This document shows positions 27,899 to 38,320 of a stretch of DNA of 64,000 bases, one piece after another. Below the pieces are notes generated by a model, which saw only the letters and a list, made by a program, of their open reading frames with translations, was not told the origin of the DNA and did not search any database. The DNA comes from Ignavibacteriales bacterium. Its GTDB lineage: Bacteria > Bacteroidota > Ignavibacteria > Ignavibacteriales > Melioribacteraceae. Each line of letters opens with the position of its first letter. Within the stretch, counting starts at the first letter, position 1. Where the stretch lies: positions 186,001-250,000 of the forward strand of contig JACKAB010000007.1 of NCBI GenBank assembly GCA_020635285.1. Direction: 5' to 3'. The position numbers were made by a program, and so were the translations under genes.

Positions 27899-28472
27899 AT
27901 GTCACAAAAAATAATTGAGAGTATATCTTTCACAAATATTAATTTTTTGATAAAGCCGTTAGCTCAAAATGAATATGAAAACTGCAAATTTACAAGCTGC
28001 ATATTTTCTGATGCAGATTTGACAGACTTAATATTTATTGATTGCGAATTTAAGAGTTGCGATTTTAGCATGGCAAAAATAATAAACACGTCATTTCGCG
28101 GAAGTAAGTTTATAAATTGTAAAATGCTGGGTTTAAATTTCAATAATTGCGATGCATTTTTGTTAGCGCTTAATTTTGAAGATTGCAAATTAAACTTGAG
28201 TTCATTCTATAAACTAAAATTAAAAAAAAACGGAATTTATCAATTGCAGTTTGCACGAAACTGATTTTACTCAAGCAGATTTGACTGGCTCGTTATTTGA
28301 AAATTGTGATTTAACTAAAGCAATTTTTCAGAATTCAATTTTGGAAAAAACAGATTTCAGCACATCCTATAATTTTACTATTGATCCGGAAACAAATAAA
28401 GTAAAGAAAGCAAAATTCTCAAGTAATGGTTTAGCAGGATTGTTAGAGAAATATGACATTGATGTGGTGTGA
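27899..28472 (+). CDS. Pentapeptide-repeat protein, one frameshift
   Basis: About 190 residues with A(D/N)LxxxxF-type repeats: CKFTSCIFSDADLTDLIF, CDFSMAKIINTSFRGSKF, then after a slip in the A9 run near 28225, FINCSLHETDFTQADLTGSL and LEKTDFSTSYNFTIDPETNK. The YNFTIDPETNKVKKAKFS segment and final short helix are typical of the McbG/Qnr-like subgroup of the fold. With one A fewer the frame is continuous from 27899 to 28472. It forms a right-handed quadrilateral beta-helix; some relatives protect DNA gyrase, but that role is not shown here. Confidence 0.8.
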
Positions 28473-28561
28473 TTTTTTATTCCTATTAAAATCTTCTTTA
28501 AATTGATTATTTTCAGATTAAACAATTTTACAATTAATTCCTTGAAAGTCTTAAATTTTTT

Positions 28562-29456
28562 ATGAAAAAACTAAAATTATTCTTGCCAATTTTAACATTA
28601 TTATTGTTGATGGGATGTGGTGAAAATCAAGATTCCCAAATAAACAAAGGCACAATAAGCGATGATCTTCATCAGCAATTTAATTTTAACGAACCACCCA
28701 AAAGAATTATTTCACTTGCTCCTAAATTTAACTGAATTGCTTTTTGAACTTGATGCCGGTAATAAAATCATTGGCAATACAAAATATTGTAATTTCCCAG
28801 ATTCGGCCAAAAACATCGAAAAAGTCGGAGATCTGTTAACAATTGATGTTGAAAAAATAGTTTCTCTTAACCCCGATTTAATTTTTATAACCGTTGAGGG
28901 AAACTCAAAATCAGACTATGAAAAACTTAAAGACCTTGGCTTAAAAGTTTTTGTATCCAACCCAAGAAGTTATAGAGGTATTAAAAAAACTTTAACTGAT
29001 ATGAGCAAAATTTTAGGAAAAGAATCTTTTGCTGATTCGCTTATAAAAGGTTGGGATGTGAGAATTGAAAAAGTAAAGAAAACTCATGATATAATATTTT
29101 CTCAAACCGTACTATTTTTAGTTTCAACAAATCCAATTTTTACTGTCGGGAAAAATTCCTTTGTTAATGAAATTTTAACATTTGCCGGTTTGATAAATAT
29201 TTCTGCAGATGAAAATAATAATTACCCAATGTTTAGTCGTGAAGAAATTGTTAAACGTGATCCGGATTATATTTTACTTTACCAAAATAACACAAATAGA
29301 ATTGATGATCTTTTACGCAGTTATCCCGAATGGAATACACTGAAAGCAATTATTAATAAAAATATTATTTATGTTGATGCAGACTTATTTTCGCGACCCG
29401 GACCACGCTTTGTGGATGCAGTTGAGTATTTGAATAAAATTGTTTTAGGTAAATAA
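28562..29456 (+). CDS. ABC-transporter periplasmic binding lipoprotein (BtuF/FepB-like), one frameshift
   Basis: About 297 residues. The signal peptide and lipobox LLMGC (lipid Cys about 20) start at ATG 28562. PKRIISLAP is followed by a one-base insertion near 28725, and resumes as LTELLFELDAGNKIIGNTKY, the family's N-terminal strand-helix. VEKIVSLNPDLIFITVEG and RPGPRFVDAVEYL are class-III binding-protein motifs for cobalamin or iron-siderophore uptake. The permease and ATPase genes are not adjacent in this window. Confidence 0.85.
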
Positions 29457-29460
29457 ATCA

Positions 29461-29769
29461 TTACTTGGGTTCCCAAGCTGAGCCTTCACAAGGAATTTTT
29501 TCTTCAGTTGGGTGTTCATCCAACTTTAGACAAAGAACCGCTGTTTCATCAAAATGTTGGCAGCTGGAACATAACGAATTAGTAATAACGGCATCATTTT
29601 TTTCCTTAAACAAACGAAACTGAATTATTGCCGGATGCAAAATAAATCCATAAATAGTAATTGAAACAATTGCCCACCAATACTTATATTCAATATAATC
29701 CATTGCCAGCCACAAAAGAGGCAGCAAAATAGCAATCCTTATAATTCCCCAATAAATAATTCCGCCCAA
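29461..29769 (-). CDS. Small membrane protein with Cys-rich tail
   Basis: 102 residues. Two membrane helices (about 4-24 and 30-48) and a C-terminal soluble tail with four cysteines (NSLCSSCQHF, AVLCLKLDEHP, KIPCEGSAWEPK). The CxxC...C...C arrangement with a central His and Asp suggests a metal site or a disulfide knot. It converges on the BtuF-like gene with a 4-nt gap. I do not recognise the family. No clear RBS, so the start is not sure. Confidence 0.6.
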   Translation of the reverse strand: MGGIIYWGIIRIAILLPLLWLAMDYIEYKYWWAIVSITIYGFILHPAIIQFRLFKEKNDAVITNSLCSSCQHFDETAVLCLKLDEHPTEEKIPCEGSAWEPK

Positions 29770-29891
29770 TTTTTTACCTTATAATTAAATTTGTGAAATT
29801 GATTTTAGAGTTATATTAAGTTAATTTTAATATTCTTTTTTATCAATGGAAGAAAAATAAAGTATAATAATATTATAATTAGAGGTTTTGT

Positions 29892-31045
29892 TTGAGCGCA
29901 GAAGAAAATACCGAAAAATCTGAAATATCAGTAAAAAGTGATGTTAATTCACCAGGAAAGAGTAATGCCAGTTCTGGTGCAAAAAGTGAAACTTCTAAAA
30001 GCACACAAAGTGGTGAAAGAAAGCCGAGAAGAAATTATCCCCCAAGAAAAAGATATTACAATAAGAATAAATCAAATAAATCAACTGAAAATTCAAATGC
30101 ATCGGCTTCTAAATCAAAATTTCAAAAAGTTACAGTTTTGGTGCCTTTGTTTAATGAGGATGAATCTTTAAGTAAACTAACCAAACAAATTGATGAAACA
30201 TTCAATAAAATTTCTACTAATTATGAAATATTATTTGTTGATGACGGAAGTACCGATAAATCTCTGCAAGTAATTAAAGATTTAGCACGATCAAATAATA
30301 AAATAAAATATATAAGTTTTAGAAAAAATTATGGCAAATCTGCTGCATTGAATGTTGGTTTTAAAATGCAACCGGTGATGTTGTAATTACAATGGATGCT
30401 GACCTTCAGGATGATCCAGCTGAAATTCCAAATTTATTGGAGGAATTAGGAAAAGGGTTTGACCTTGTTTCGGGTTGGAAAAAGAAAAGACATGATCCAT
30501 TTATTAAAAAATATTCATCGCGCTTTTTTAATTATGTAACCAAAGTTATGACAGGCATTAAGCTCCATGATTTTAACTGCGGCTTAAAAGCATACAGAAA
30601 AGAAGTTGTAAAAGATGTAGAAGTTCATGGAGAACTTCACAGATATATTCCAGTGTTGGCAGATTGGAAAGGTTATAAAGTTTCAGAAGTTGTTGTTAAG
30701 CACCATCCAAGAAGATATGGAAAAACTAAATTTGGAATCTCAAGATTTTTCAAAGGGTTTATTGATTTAGTAACCGTAATATTTACCACCAGATATATTC
30801 GGCGCCCTCTTCATTTTTTTGGATTGCTTGGTGCAATAACTTTTTTAGCGGGATTTATGATAGATGCGTATTTAACAATTTTATGGTTTTTACATGAAGT
30901 GAATTTGAGTAATCGTCCAATACTTTATTTAGGAACAGTTCTAATTATTGTTGGAGTGCAGTTTTTCTCACTTGGGTTAATAGGAGAAATGCTTGTGCAC
31001 AATGATACCACAGAAGATGATTATGGAATTAAAGAAAAAAAATAA
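29892..31045 (+). CDS. GT2 polyprenyl-phosphate glycosyltransferase, one frameshift, basic N-terminal tail
   Basis: About 385 residues from a TTG start at 29892 with AGAGG seven nt upstream. A low-complexity, strongly basic tail of about 75 residues (KPRRNYPPRKRYYNKN) precedes a GT2 domain: VTVLVPLFNEDESL, then DDGSTDKS, and after a one-A slip at 30372, TMDADLQDDPAEIP (DxD). FNCGLKAYRKEV and the HHPRRYGKTKFG motif place it in the DPM1/ArnC/PglZ-like group that glycosylates polyprenyl phosphate. Two C-terminal membrane helices. It opens the polysaccharide locus. Confidence 0.85.
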
Positions 31046-31081
31046 TTTACACTTTTATATTAAGATAATATTAGGGAAATA

Positions 31082-32128
31082 ATGAAATATCATTTAATAT
31101 CCGGCGCATGCGGATTTGTAGGAAGAAATTTTGTTAAACATTTATTAAAAAACACAAAAGATATAATAATTGCTGTTGATGATTTATCGATAGGAACTCA
31201 CCCAACAACTTGGCTGGAAGATAAAACTGTAAAAAAATTAAATGATGTTGAAATTATTGGGTCAGATGGACGTTTATATTTCTGGAAAAAAGATTTTAGA
31301 GTTTTCTTAAATGATCTGTTGGCTGATCCAAATTATTTTAAAGATGGTTATAATTTAGATTTTACAAAATTTAATGATGTATTTCACTTTGCTGCAATTG
31401 TTGGAGGAAGAGCAAAAATTGATGGTGATCCACTTGCTGTAGCATTGGATTTAGCAATTGATGCGGAATTTTTCCATTGGCTAATAAAAGCAAAGCCGGA
31501 AAGAGTACTTTATCCTAGCTCAAGCGCTGCATATCCAAATTCATTACAGAGAGAAGACTCAGCCGTTGCGTTAAAAGAAAGCGATGTTAATATTAACGGA
31601 GATGTTTTAGGCAAACCGGATATGACTTACGGTTGGACAAAAATGACCGGTGAATATCTTGCTCACCTTGCAGCAAGTCATTATGGAATTTCTATAGTTT
31701 GCATTCGTCCATTTTCCGGTTACGGAGAAGATCAAGATTTATCTTATCCTGTTCCAGCAATAGCAGCAAGAGCTGCGCGTAAAGAAGATCCATTTGAAGT
31801 TTGGGGAACAGGAAAACAAGGACGAGATTTTGTTCACATTGATGATGTAATTGAATGTTCGTTAATCGCAATGGATAAAATTCACGATGGTTCTGCAATA
31901 AATATTGGTTCTGGAAAACTAACAACATTTTTAGATTTAATTGAATTATTCGGAACTTTTGCCGGTTACAATCCAACCATAAAACCTTTAATTGATAAGC
32001 CAGTTGGCGTTCATTCTCGTTATTGCAATATGGATTACGTGAAAGAAAAACTTGGCTGGGAGCCAAAAATTTCTATTGAAGAAGGAATGCGCAGAGTTTA
32101 CAATAAAGCCGTTGAACTATATGTTTAA
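31082..32128 (+). CDS. NAD-dependent sugar epimerase/dehydratase
   Basis: 348 residues with the extended-SDR pattern: GACGFVGRNF dinucleotide motif, catalytic Tyr-Gly-Trp-Thr-Lys (YGWTKMTGE, about 180) and Ser before it (SSSAAYP), RPFSGYGEDQ and GRDFVHIDD. This is a nucleotide-sugar epimerase or dehydratase acting on UDP- or GDP-sugars for the surface polysaccharide. The exact substrate cannot be read. It is 36 nt after the GT2 gene and 25 nt before a GT4. Confidence 0.88.
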   Translation: MKYHLISGACGFVGRNFVKHLLKNTKDIIIAVDDLSIGTHPTTWLEDKTVKKLNDVEIIGSDGRLYFWKKDFRVFLNDLLADPNYFKDGYNLDFTKFNDVFHFAAIVGGRAKIDGDPLAVALDLAIDAEFFHWLIKAKPERVLYPSSSAAYPNSLQREDSAVALKESDVNINGDVLGKPDMTYGWTKMTGEYLAHLAASHYGISIVCIRPFSGYGEDQDLSYPVPAIAARAARKEDPFEVWGTGKQGRDFVHIDDVIECSLIAMDKIHDGSAINIGSGKLTTFLDLIELFGTFAGYNPTIKPLIDKPVGVHSRYCNMDYVKEKLGWEPKISIEEGMRRVYNKAVELYV

Positions 32129-32153
32129 GAAGTTTTCCTTTTAGAAATTTAAG

Positions 32154-33428
32154 ATGAAGAAAAGAAAAATTGTTGTCTTTGGTCCTGGGCCAAAATTTAA
32201 AGGCGGAATAGCAAATTATACTTTATCATTAGCAAAATCTCTTGATGCAATTGAAGATGTTGAAGTAACAATAATTTCTTGGACACAGCAATATCCTTTT
32301 TTTATTCCCCGCGATTTTATTGATAAAAGTTCTAAATCAGATCCGTTAGCCGGAACAAACATCAAGGTTTCTTACTTAACAAATTACAACAATCCATTTA
32401 CCTGGAATGAAACTGTAAATCAAATATTAAAAATTAATCCCGATAAAATTATTATACAATGGGCAATAGCATTACAGGGTTTGCCATTGGGCTACATTAC
32501 CAAAAAATTAAAAAGTAAAATACGCGGAGAAATAATTTTCGATCTTCACGTTGTTGCACAAAAAGAACCAAGCACAATAGATAAATTTTTTATCAACTAC
32601 GGATTAAAAAATTCTCACTCTTATATCGTTCACTCATATAAGACTTATGATGAGCTTAGAAGTGTTTTTCCCACAACAGATTTTTATATAGATGAGACAG
32701 GCAAGCGTTCTGGTGATAAGCGTAAAAGTGTAATTAAACTTTATCATCCAATTTATGATATGTTTAAACCCGACCCAAATTTCAATATTGAAAAAGTAAA
32801 AGTAGAACTGAATTTAAAAAAACATGTCTTTTTGTTTTTTGGATTTATAAGAGAATACAAAGGCTTGCATAATGTAATTAAGGCATTTGCACAACTTCAA
32901 AAAGAAAGAAATGATGTTTCTCTGTTAATAGTTGGTGAATCATTTTGGAATACATTAGCTTCCAATAAATTATCTACCAAAATTAAAAATGCAATATTTG
33001 ATACCGCAAAGAAAATTGCTTTTAAAAAATCTGATAAGGAAAGAGACTATCAACCGTTAGATTTAATTGATGAACTTGGCATAAAAGAAAATATAACTTT
33101 AGTAAATGAATATGTTCCCAATAACGAAGTTCAAAAATACTTTCAGGTTAGTGATTGCAATATTCTGTTCTATTTAACTGCTACACCTTCGGGAGTTGAA
33201 TCAATTGCTTATAATTTTAATCTTCCTTCATTAGCTACTAAAGTAGGACACTTTCCTGAAACTATTAAAGACGGATTTAACGGATATTTAGCCGAACCGG
33301 ATAATATTGATTCAATGGTTGAAGTAATGCAAAAATTTATTGCCTCACCAATTCCGCGTGAAAATGTTGCGTCATCAGCAAAAAATTTAAGTTGGGAAAA
33401 TTATGCAAAAGCAATTTTATCGGAATAA
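32154..33428 (+). CDS. GT4 family glycosyltransferase
   Basis: 424 residues. N-terminal GPGPKFKGGIANYTLSLAKSL is the GT4/GT-B acceptor-domain start with the GGIANY loop. The C-terminal half holds the donor domain: FFGFIREYKGLHNVIKAF, then LLIVGES, and SGVESIAYNFNLPSLATKVG with the E-x7-E region. Soluble, cytoplasmic. It transfers a sugar to the growing repeat unit; linkage unknown. Confidence 0.88.
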   Translation: MKKRKIVVFGPGPKFKGGIANYTLSLAKSLDAIEDVEVTIISWTQQYPFFIPRDFIDKSSKSDPLAGTNIKVSYLTNYNNPFTWNETVNQILKINPDKIIIQWAIALQGLPLGYITKKLKSKIRGEIIFDLHVVAQKEPSTIDKFFINYGLKNSHSYIVHSYKTYDELRSVFPTTDFYIDETGKRSGDKRKSVIKLYHPIYDMFKPDPNFNIEKVKVELNLKKHVFLFFGFIREYKGLHNVIKAFAQLQKERNDVSLLIVGESFWNTLASNKLSTKIKNAIFDTAKKIAFKKSDKERDYQPLDLIDELGIKENITLVNEYVPNNEVQKYFQVSDCNILFYLTATPSGVESIAYNFNLPSLATKVGHFPETIKDGFNGYLAEPDNIDSMVEVMQKFIASPIPRENVASSAKNLSWENYAKAILSE

Positions 33429-33462
33429 CCCTAATTACATTAAGTCCATATTGCATCAATAA

Positions 33463-34755
33463 ATGAAAAAAGTATTAATTATAACATATTATTGGCCTCC
33501 AGCCGGGGGTGCAGGTGTTCAGAGGGTTCTAAAATTTGCTAAATATCTTCCACAATTTGGCTGGCAACCAATTATTTTAACCGTTGAAAATCCAGATTGT
33601 CCTGTTATTGATGAAACACTTCTTAATGATATTCCTGAAGCATGCAAAATTTACAAAACAAAATCACTTGAACCATTTGAGTTTTATAAAAAAATCAGCG
33701 GTAAAAAAAAGGGCGAAAAAATACCAAGCGATATTTTAATGAATGATAAAAATTTATCACTTATTCAAAAATTTTCAAAATGGGTAAGAGTAAATTTATT
33801 TATTCCTGATGCGAAAATTGGATGGAAGTATTATGCGGTAAAAGAAGGTTTAGAAATTATTAAGAACGAAAAAATAGATTTAATTTTTTCGACTTCTCCG
33901 CCGCAAACACCGGCACTTATTGCAAAAACATTAGCTCAAAAAACTAAATTAAAATGGATTGCTGATTTCAGAGATCCTTGGATGGAAATTGTTCATTATC
34001 AAAATCTACAAAGAAACTCCTTAACTAAATTTATTGATAGTCGTTTAGAAAAAAGTGTTCTTGAAAATGCAACATCTTTAATTACAATTAGCAGTGACAT
34101 TATTAATCTATTTCACTCAAAGGTTGAAAATAAAAAAATTAATTTGATACCAAATGGATTTGATGAAACTGATTTTAAAGAAACCGAATTTGCAGAAAAT
34201 AAAATTTTTACAATTGCTTATACAGGCGTTTTAACAAAATCGCGAGTACCTATAACATTTTTAAAATCTCTAAATAAATTAATTTTTGAAGACAAGGTTC
34301 AAAATATTAAACTAGTTTTTGCTGGTAAAACTTGTCCAGAATTTGATGAAGAAATTGAAAAGAATAAATTAAGAAATTATTATGAACAAAGAGGATTTTT
34401 ACCTCATCATGAATCAACAAATATCTTGCAGACTTCTGATACTTTACTTTTAATAATTGATGATGTTCCAAATAATAAAGGATTTTTAACTGGTAAAATT
34501 TTTGAATACCTTGGAACAAAAAAACCTATTTTTGCAATTGGACCAACCGATGGTAATGCAAATGATATTTTGAATGAAACCAGCAGCGGAAAAATGGTAG
34601 ATTATAATGATGAAGAGTCAACATATTCATTGCTAAAAGAAATGTATAATAATTGGCTTAATAAATCTTTTAATTTTACTTATAAGGTTGATCAATATTC
34701 ACGAAAGGGATTAACTAAAAAATTAGCAGAAATTTTTAACGAACACTTAACATGA
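33463..34755 (+). CDS. GT4 family glycosyltransferase
   Basis: 430 residues. Begins MKKVLIITYYWPPAGGAGVQ, the GGAG loop of GT4 enzymes that bind capsule or O-antigen acceptors. FSTSPPQTPALIAKTLAQK and KWIADFRDPW are the family's inter-domain motifs; VFAGKTCPEFDEEIEKN and a FLTGKIFEYLGTKKPIFAI donor-site segment follow. Its stop overlaps the next start (ATGA at 34752-34755), so translation with the 2-epimerase is coupled. Confidence 0.88.
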   Translation: MKKVLIITYYWPPAGGAGVQRVLKFAKYLPQFGWQPIILTVENPDCPVIDETLLNDIPEACKIYKTKSLEPFEFYKKISGKKKGEKIPSDILMNDKNLSLIQKFSKWVRVNLFIPDAKIGWKYYAVKEGLEIIKNEKIDLIFSTSPPQTPALIAKTLAQKTKLKWIADFRDPWMEIVHYQNLQRNSLTKFIDSRLEKSVLENATSLITISSDIINLFHSKVENKKINLIPNGFDETDFKETEFAENKIFTIAYTGVLTKSRVPITFLKSLNKLIFEDKVQNIKLVFAGKTCPEFDEEIEKNKLRNYYEQRGFLPHHESTNILQTSDTLLLIIDDVPNNKGFLTGKIFEYLGTKKPIFAIGPTDGNANDILNETSSGKMVDYNDEESTYSLLKEMYNNWLNKSFNFTYKVDQYSRKGLTKKLAEIFNEHLT

Positions 34756-35798
34756 AAATACTTGAAATAGTTGGCGCAAGACCTCAGTTTATTAAAGCAG
34801 GAGTTGTAAGTAAACTCTTTAGAAGAGAACAAAGCATTACTGATATAATTTTACATACAGGTCAGCATTATGATGAAAATATGTCAAAAATATTTTTTGA
34901 TGAATTAGAAATTCCCAAACCAAGTTATAATTTAAATGTTGGTTCAGGTACTCACGGAAAGCAGACTGCATTGATGTTAGAGGGCATTGAGAAAGTTTTA
35001 ATTGAAGAAAAACCAGATTGGGTTTTAGTTTATGGTGATACAAATTCAACAGTTGCCGGTTCTTTGGCTGCAAGTAAACTTCATATAAAAGTTGCACACA
35101 TTGAGGCAGGATTAAGAAGCTTTAACAGAGAAATGCCGGAAGAAATAAATAGAATTACAACTGATCATATTTCAGATGTTTTATTTGCTCCAACAATAAA
35201 CGCAATTAATCTTTTAGAAAAAGAAGGGTTAAAAAATAGATCTCATTTCTCTGGAGATGTTATGTTCGATTCAGTTTTACACTATCAAAATGTCGCCGAA
35301 GAAAAGTACAAATTGAAAAACATTACTAGTCTAGAAAATTATTATTTAGCAACCGTTCATCGTCAAGAAAATACAGACGATAAAAATAAATTACAAAATT
35401 TATTTACTGCTTTTTCAAATTTGGATTTACCTGTTTTAATTCCGCTTCACCCCCGAACTAAAAAATTGATTACTAACATAAAATTTAATGACAATATTAA
35501 AGTTATTGATCCGGTTAGTTATCTTGAAATGCTGCTTCTACTAAAAAATAGTAAAAAGGTTTTTACCGATAGCGGCGGACTTCAAAAAGAAGCTTACTTT
35601 CTTAAAAAGCCGTGTATTACTTTACGGAACGAAACCGAGTGGATTGAAACACTTGAAAATAATTGGAATTTTATTGTTGGAACTGATGTTGATTTAATTT
35701 TAGAAAAATCAAAAGAACAACCAAGTGAAAATCAAAAAAATAGTTTTGGAGATGGAAAAGCCGGCGAAAAAATTGTTAATTTTATTAAACATAGCTGA
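34752..35798 (+). CDS. wecB: UDP-GlcNAc 2-epimerase family (WecB/WbpI-like)
   Basis: 348 residues, standard length. Non-hydrolysing UDP-N-acetylhexosamine 2-epimerase motifs: GARPQFIKAGVVSKL, HTGQHYDENMS, VYGDTNSTVAGSLAASKLH, AHIEAGLRSFNREMPEE, DSGGLQKEAYFLKKPCITLR and TEWIETLENNW. Converts UDP-GlcNAc-type sugars to the manno form. PQFIKA, GTHGKQT and the linked WlbA-type gene at 38321 fit a WbpI role (2,3-diacetamido uronic sugar) at least as well as plain WecB. Coupled by a 4-nt overlap to the GT4. Confidence 0.85.
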   Translation: MKILEIVGARPQFIKAGVVSKLFRREQSITDIILHTGQHYDENMSKIFFDELEIPKPSYNLNVGSGTHGKQTALMLEGIEKVLIEEKPDWVLVYGDTNSTVAGSLAASKLHIKVAHIEAGLRSFNREMPEEINRITTDHISDVLFAPTINAINLLEKEGLKNRSHFSGDVMFDSVLHYQNVAEEKYKLKNITSLENYYLATVHRQENTDDKNKLQNLFTAFSNLDLPVLIPLHPRTKKLITNIKFNDNIKVIDPVSYLEMLLLLKNSKKVFTDSGGLQKEAYFLKKPCITLRNETEWIETLENNWNFIVGTDVDLILEKSKEQPSENQKNSFGDGKAGEKIVNFIKHS

Positions 35799-35844
35799 GT
35801 TAATTTTAGCAAGAAGAAATTTAAAATGGTGAAAAGAAAAAAAT

Positions 35845-38318
35845 ATGGCAAAGAAAACAAAGAAGATTGAAAAAGTAAAAGATGATTCTAACATTTTTGA
35901 TTCAGTACCTAAAAAATTTAGAGACTTAATTGCATTATTAATAATTATAATTCCATTGTTATACTATTTTTTACCATTCGCACTGGATAATGTAATACCA
36001 ACCGGATCGGATTTTATATCTAATACTGGGCAAACCCACAGATGGACAGAATGGAATAGTGAAACTGGCGAAACAGCTTTGTGGAATCCCTCTATTTTTG
36101 GCGGCGAACCTATTTATAATAGATTAACTCCAACTCTTATTCATTTTGATTCGCTGATAAGCTTTTTAGGGAAAATATTTTATTGGGCGTTTTGGTATTT
36201 ATTAGCCGGTGGTTTAGGAATTTATTATTTACTTAAACATAAAAATATTCCGTGGTACTTGGCAATAATAGTTGCCGTTGCATTTGTTTTATTACCGGAT
36301 TGGCAAGCCCAGATTGGAGAAGGTCATAGCTCTAAACTCCGTGCAATTATGATTCTTCCTTGGTTTATTTTAAGTTTTACATATTTTTTTGAAAACAGAA
36401 CTTGGTTAAGCACAGGTTTATTTGCTTTAATATTTTCTTGGTTGGTAAGAACTCACCATTTTCAAATAATTTTTTATGGAATTCTAATTTTATTTTTTCT
36501 TTATATCTATCCTACCATAATGCTTTTTGTGAAGAAGGAATTTAAACAAGCAGGTAACTTGGTTTTAAAATTTGCGGTTGCATTAATTCTGACTTTTCTC
36601 ACAGCCGCACAACCACTTTTTACAACTAATGAATATGCAGAATATTCAATTAGAGGTGGTAATCCGGTTCAAATTGGTGCTGACGTAGAAAGCGCAAAAA
36701 AAGCCGGCGGTGTTGATTTTAACTATGCAACTGGCTGGTCATTTTCTCCTAATGAATTATTAGACTTTTTCATTCCTCATTTCTCCGGTGGTATTTCATC
36801 TGAAATTTATAACGGAGATAAATTCCCACAAATAAAAGGCAGACAAATTCCTGCTTATTGGGGAGAAAAACCTTTTAGTGGAAATTATGCAACAATGGGA
36901 ATGATTTTATTTCTTTTTGCTATTATTGGAGTAATCTATAATAGAAAAGATAAATTTGTAATTGCGCTGGCGGTGTTTGCTGTTTTTTCAATACTACTTT
37001 CATTCGGCAGACATTTCCCTGAACTTTATAAATTATTCTTCTATTACGTCCCATATTTTTCAAAGTTTCGTGCTCCCGCTATGATATTGAACGTAACCTT
37101 CCCAATTATTTTAATTCTTTCTGGTTATGGACTTAAAGCAATTATTATTAACTCAACTGATAAGGATAAAAAAATTATTCTTTCTGTTTTTGGCACTGGA
37201 TTAGCAACAATAGTTTTGGTTTTATTAACTTATAGTTCATTCAGTTTTACTAGCAGTAATGAAGCAGGGCAATACGATGCAAACACATTAAATTTGCTTA
37301 AAGAAGTTAGACAAGAATTGTTAGCAGTAGACATAAAAATCTCTTAATAATTATGTTAATTGCAACTGGTCTGGTTACCGCTTTTCTTTTAGAAAAATTA
37401 AGGTAAGCCTTTTGTTGTTTCCATTTTATTGCTTTCTGCATTTGAAATCTTCATGATTTCGAAAAAGCATATTCTATAATTCCATTAAATAATACGGAGC
37501 AATTAGAAAATTCTGTATTTAAACAAACCCCAATAAACAAAGTACTTTCCAGCACAAAAGATGATATGCGGGCAATAGTTTTGGGCAGAGATTTTACAAG
37601 TAATAATTATGCTTATTTTTATCCTTTGATTAGCGGTTACAGTGCAATTAAATTACAAATTATACAAGACGTAATTGAACATAATTTATATGCAGCTCAA
37701 TCAGCAGATAAAATTAATTGGAACATTATTAACATGTTAAGCGGAAAATTTATAATTGTTCCGGCACAACTTAATTATCCATTCTTAACTTTTACCGCAA
37801 AAGATGATGAGAAAAAGGAAGTTCTCTACACAAATAGTAATGCACTTCCCAAAGCATGGTTTGTTAAAGATGTGAAAAAAATGAAAAGTTCCGAAGATAT
37901 TGTTTTATTTATGAACAATTCTGAGTTTAAGCCTGACTCAGTTGCATTAGTTTTAGAATCAGATTCAGTTGAAAAAACAAATTATGATGGAAGAGGAAAC
38001 ATAAAATTAGTTGATCATAATCCAAACTTTATTGAGCTTGAAGTTCAATCAGATAATCAACAATTTTTAGTTCTATCGGAGATTTATTATCCAAAAGGTT
38101 GGATTGCAAAATTAGATGATAAAGAATTAAAGATTCACCAAGTAAATCATATTTTAAGAGGAGTTGAAATCCCTGCTGGCAAATATAAATTAACTTTTGA
38201 GTTTGCTCCACCCACATATTATTCTAGTTTAACTTATTTGTGGATTGGCAATATTTTAATATTAGGATTAATTTTAATTCCTGGAATTTTAATGCTAATG
38301 AAAAAGAAAAAAGTATAA
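35845..38318 (+). CDS. YfhO-type multi-spanning membrane protein, frameshifted
   Basis: Two open frames (35845-37347 and 37566-38318) joined by a 220-nt stretch in which the frame slips several times. Eleven or more membrane helices are predicted, with the motifs PTGSDFISNTGQ, GGEPIYNRLTPT and LPDWQAQIGEGHSSK early, GNYATMGMILFLF and FSKFRAPAMILNV in the middle, and a soluble periplasmic domain late (DNQQFLVLSEIYYPKGW, then LRGVEIPAGKYKLTFEF). These match the YfhO family (PF09586), which decorates teichoic acids or polysaccharide with sugars in Gram-positives; in this group the role is inferred only. Confidence 0.8.
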
Positions 38319-38320
38319 CT

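Noticed and set aside
38240..38320. Longer start for the WlbA-like protein
   Set aside because: The extra 27 residues overlap the YfhO gene; ATG 38321 matches the family N-terminus (KNFGITGVAGYI).
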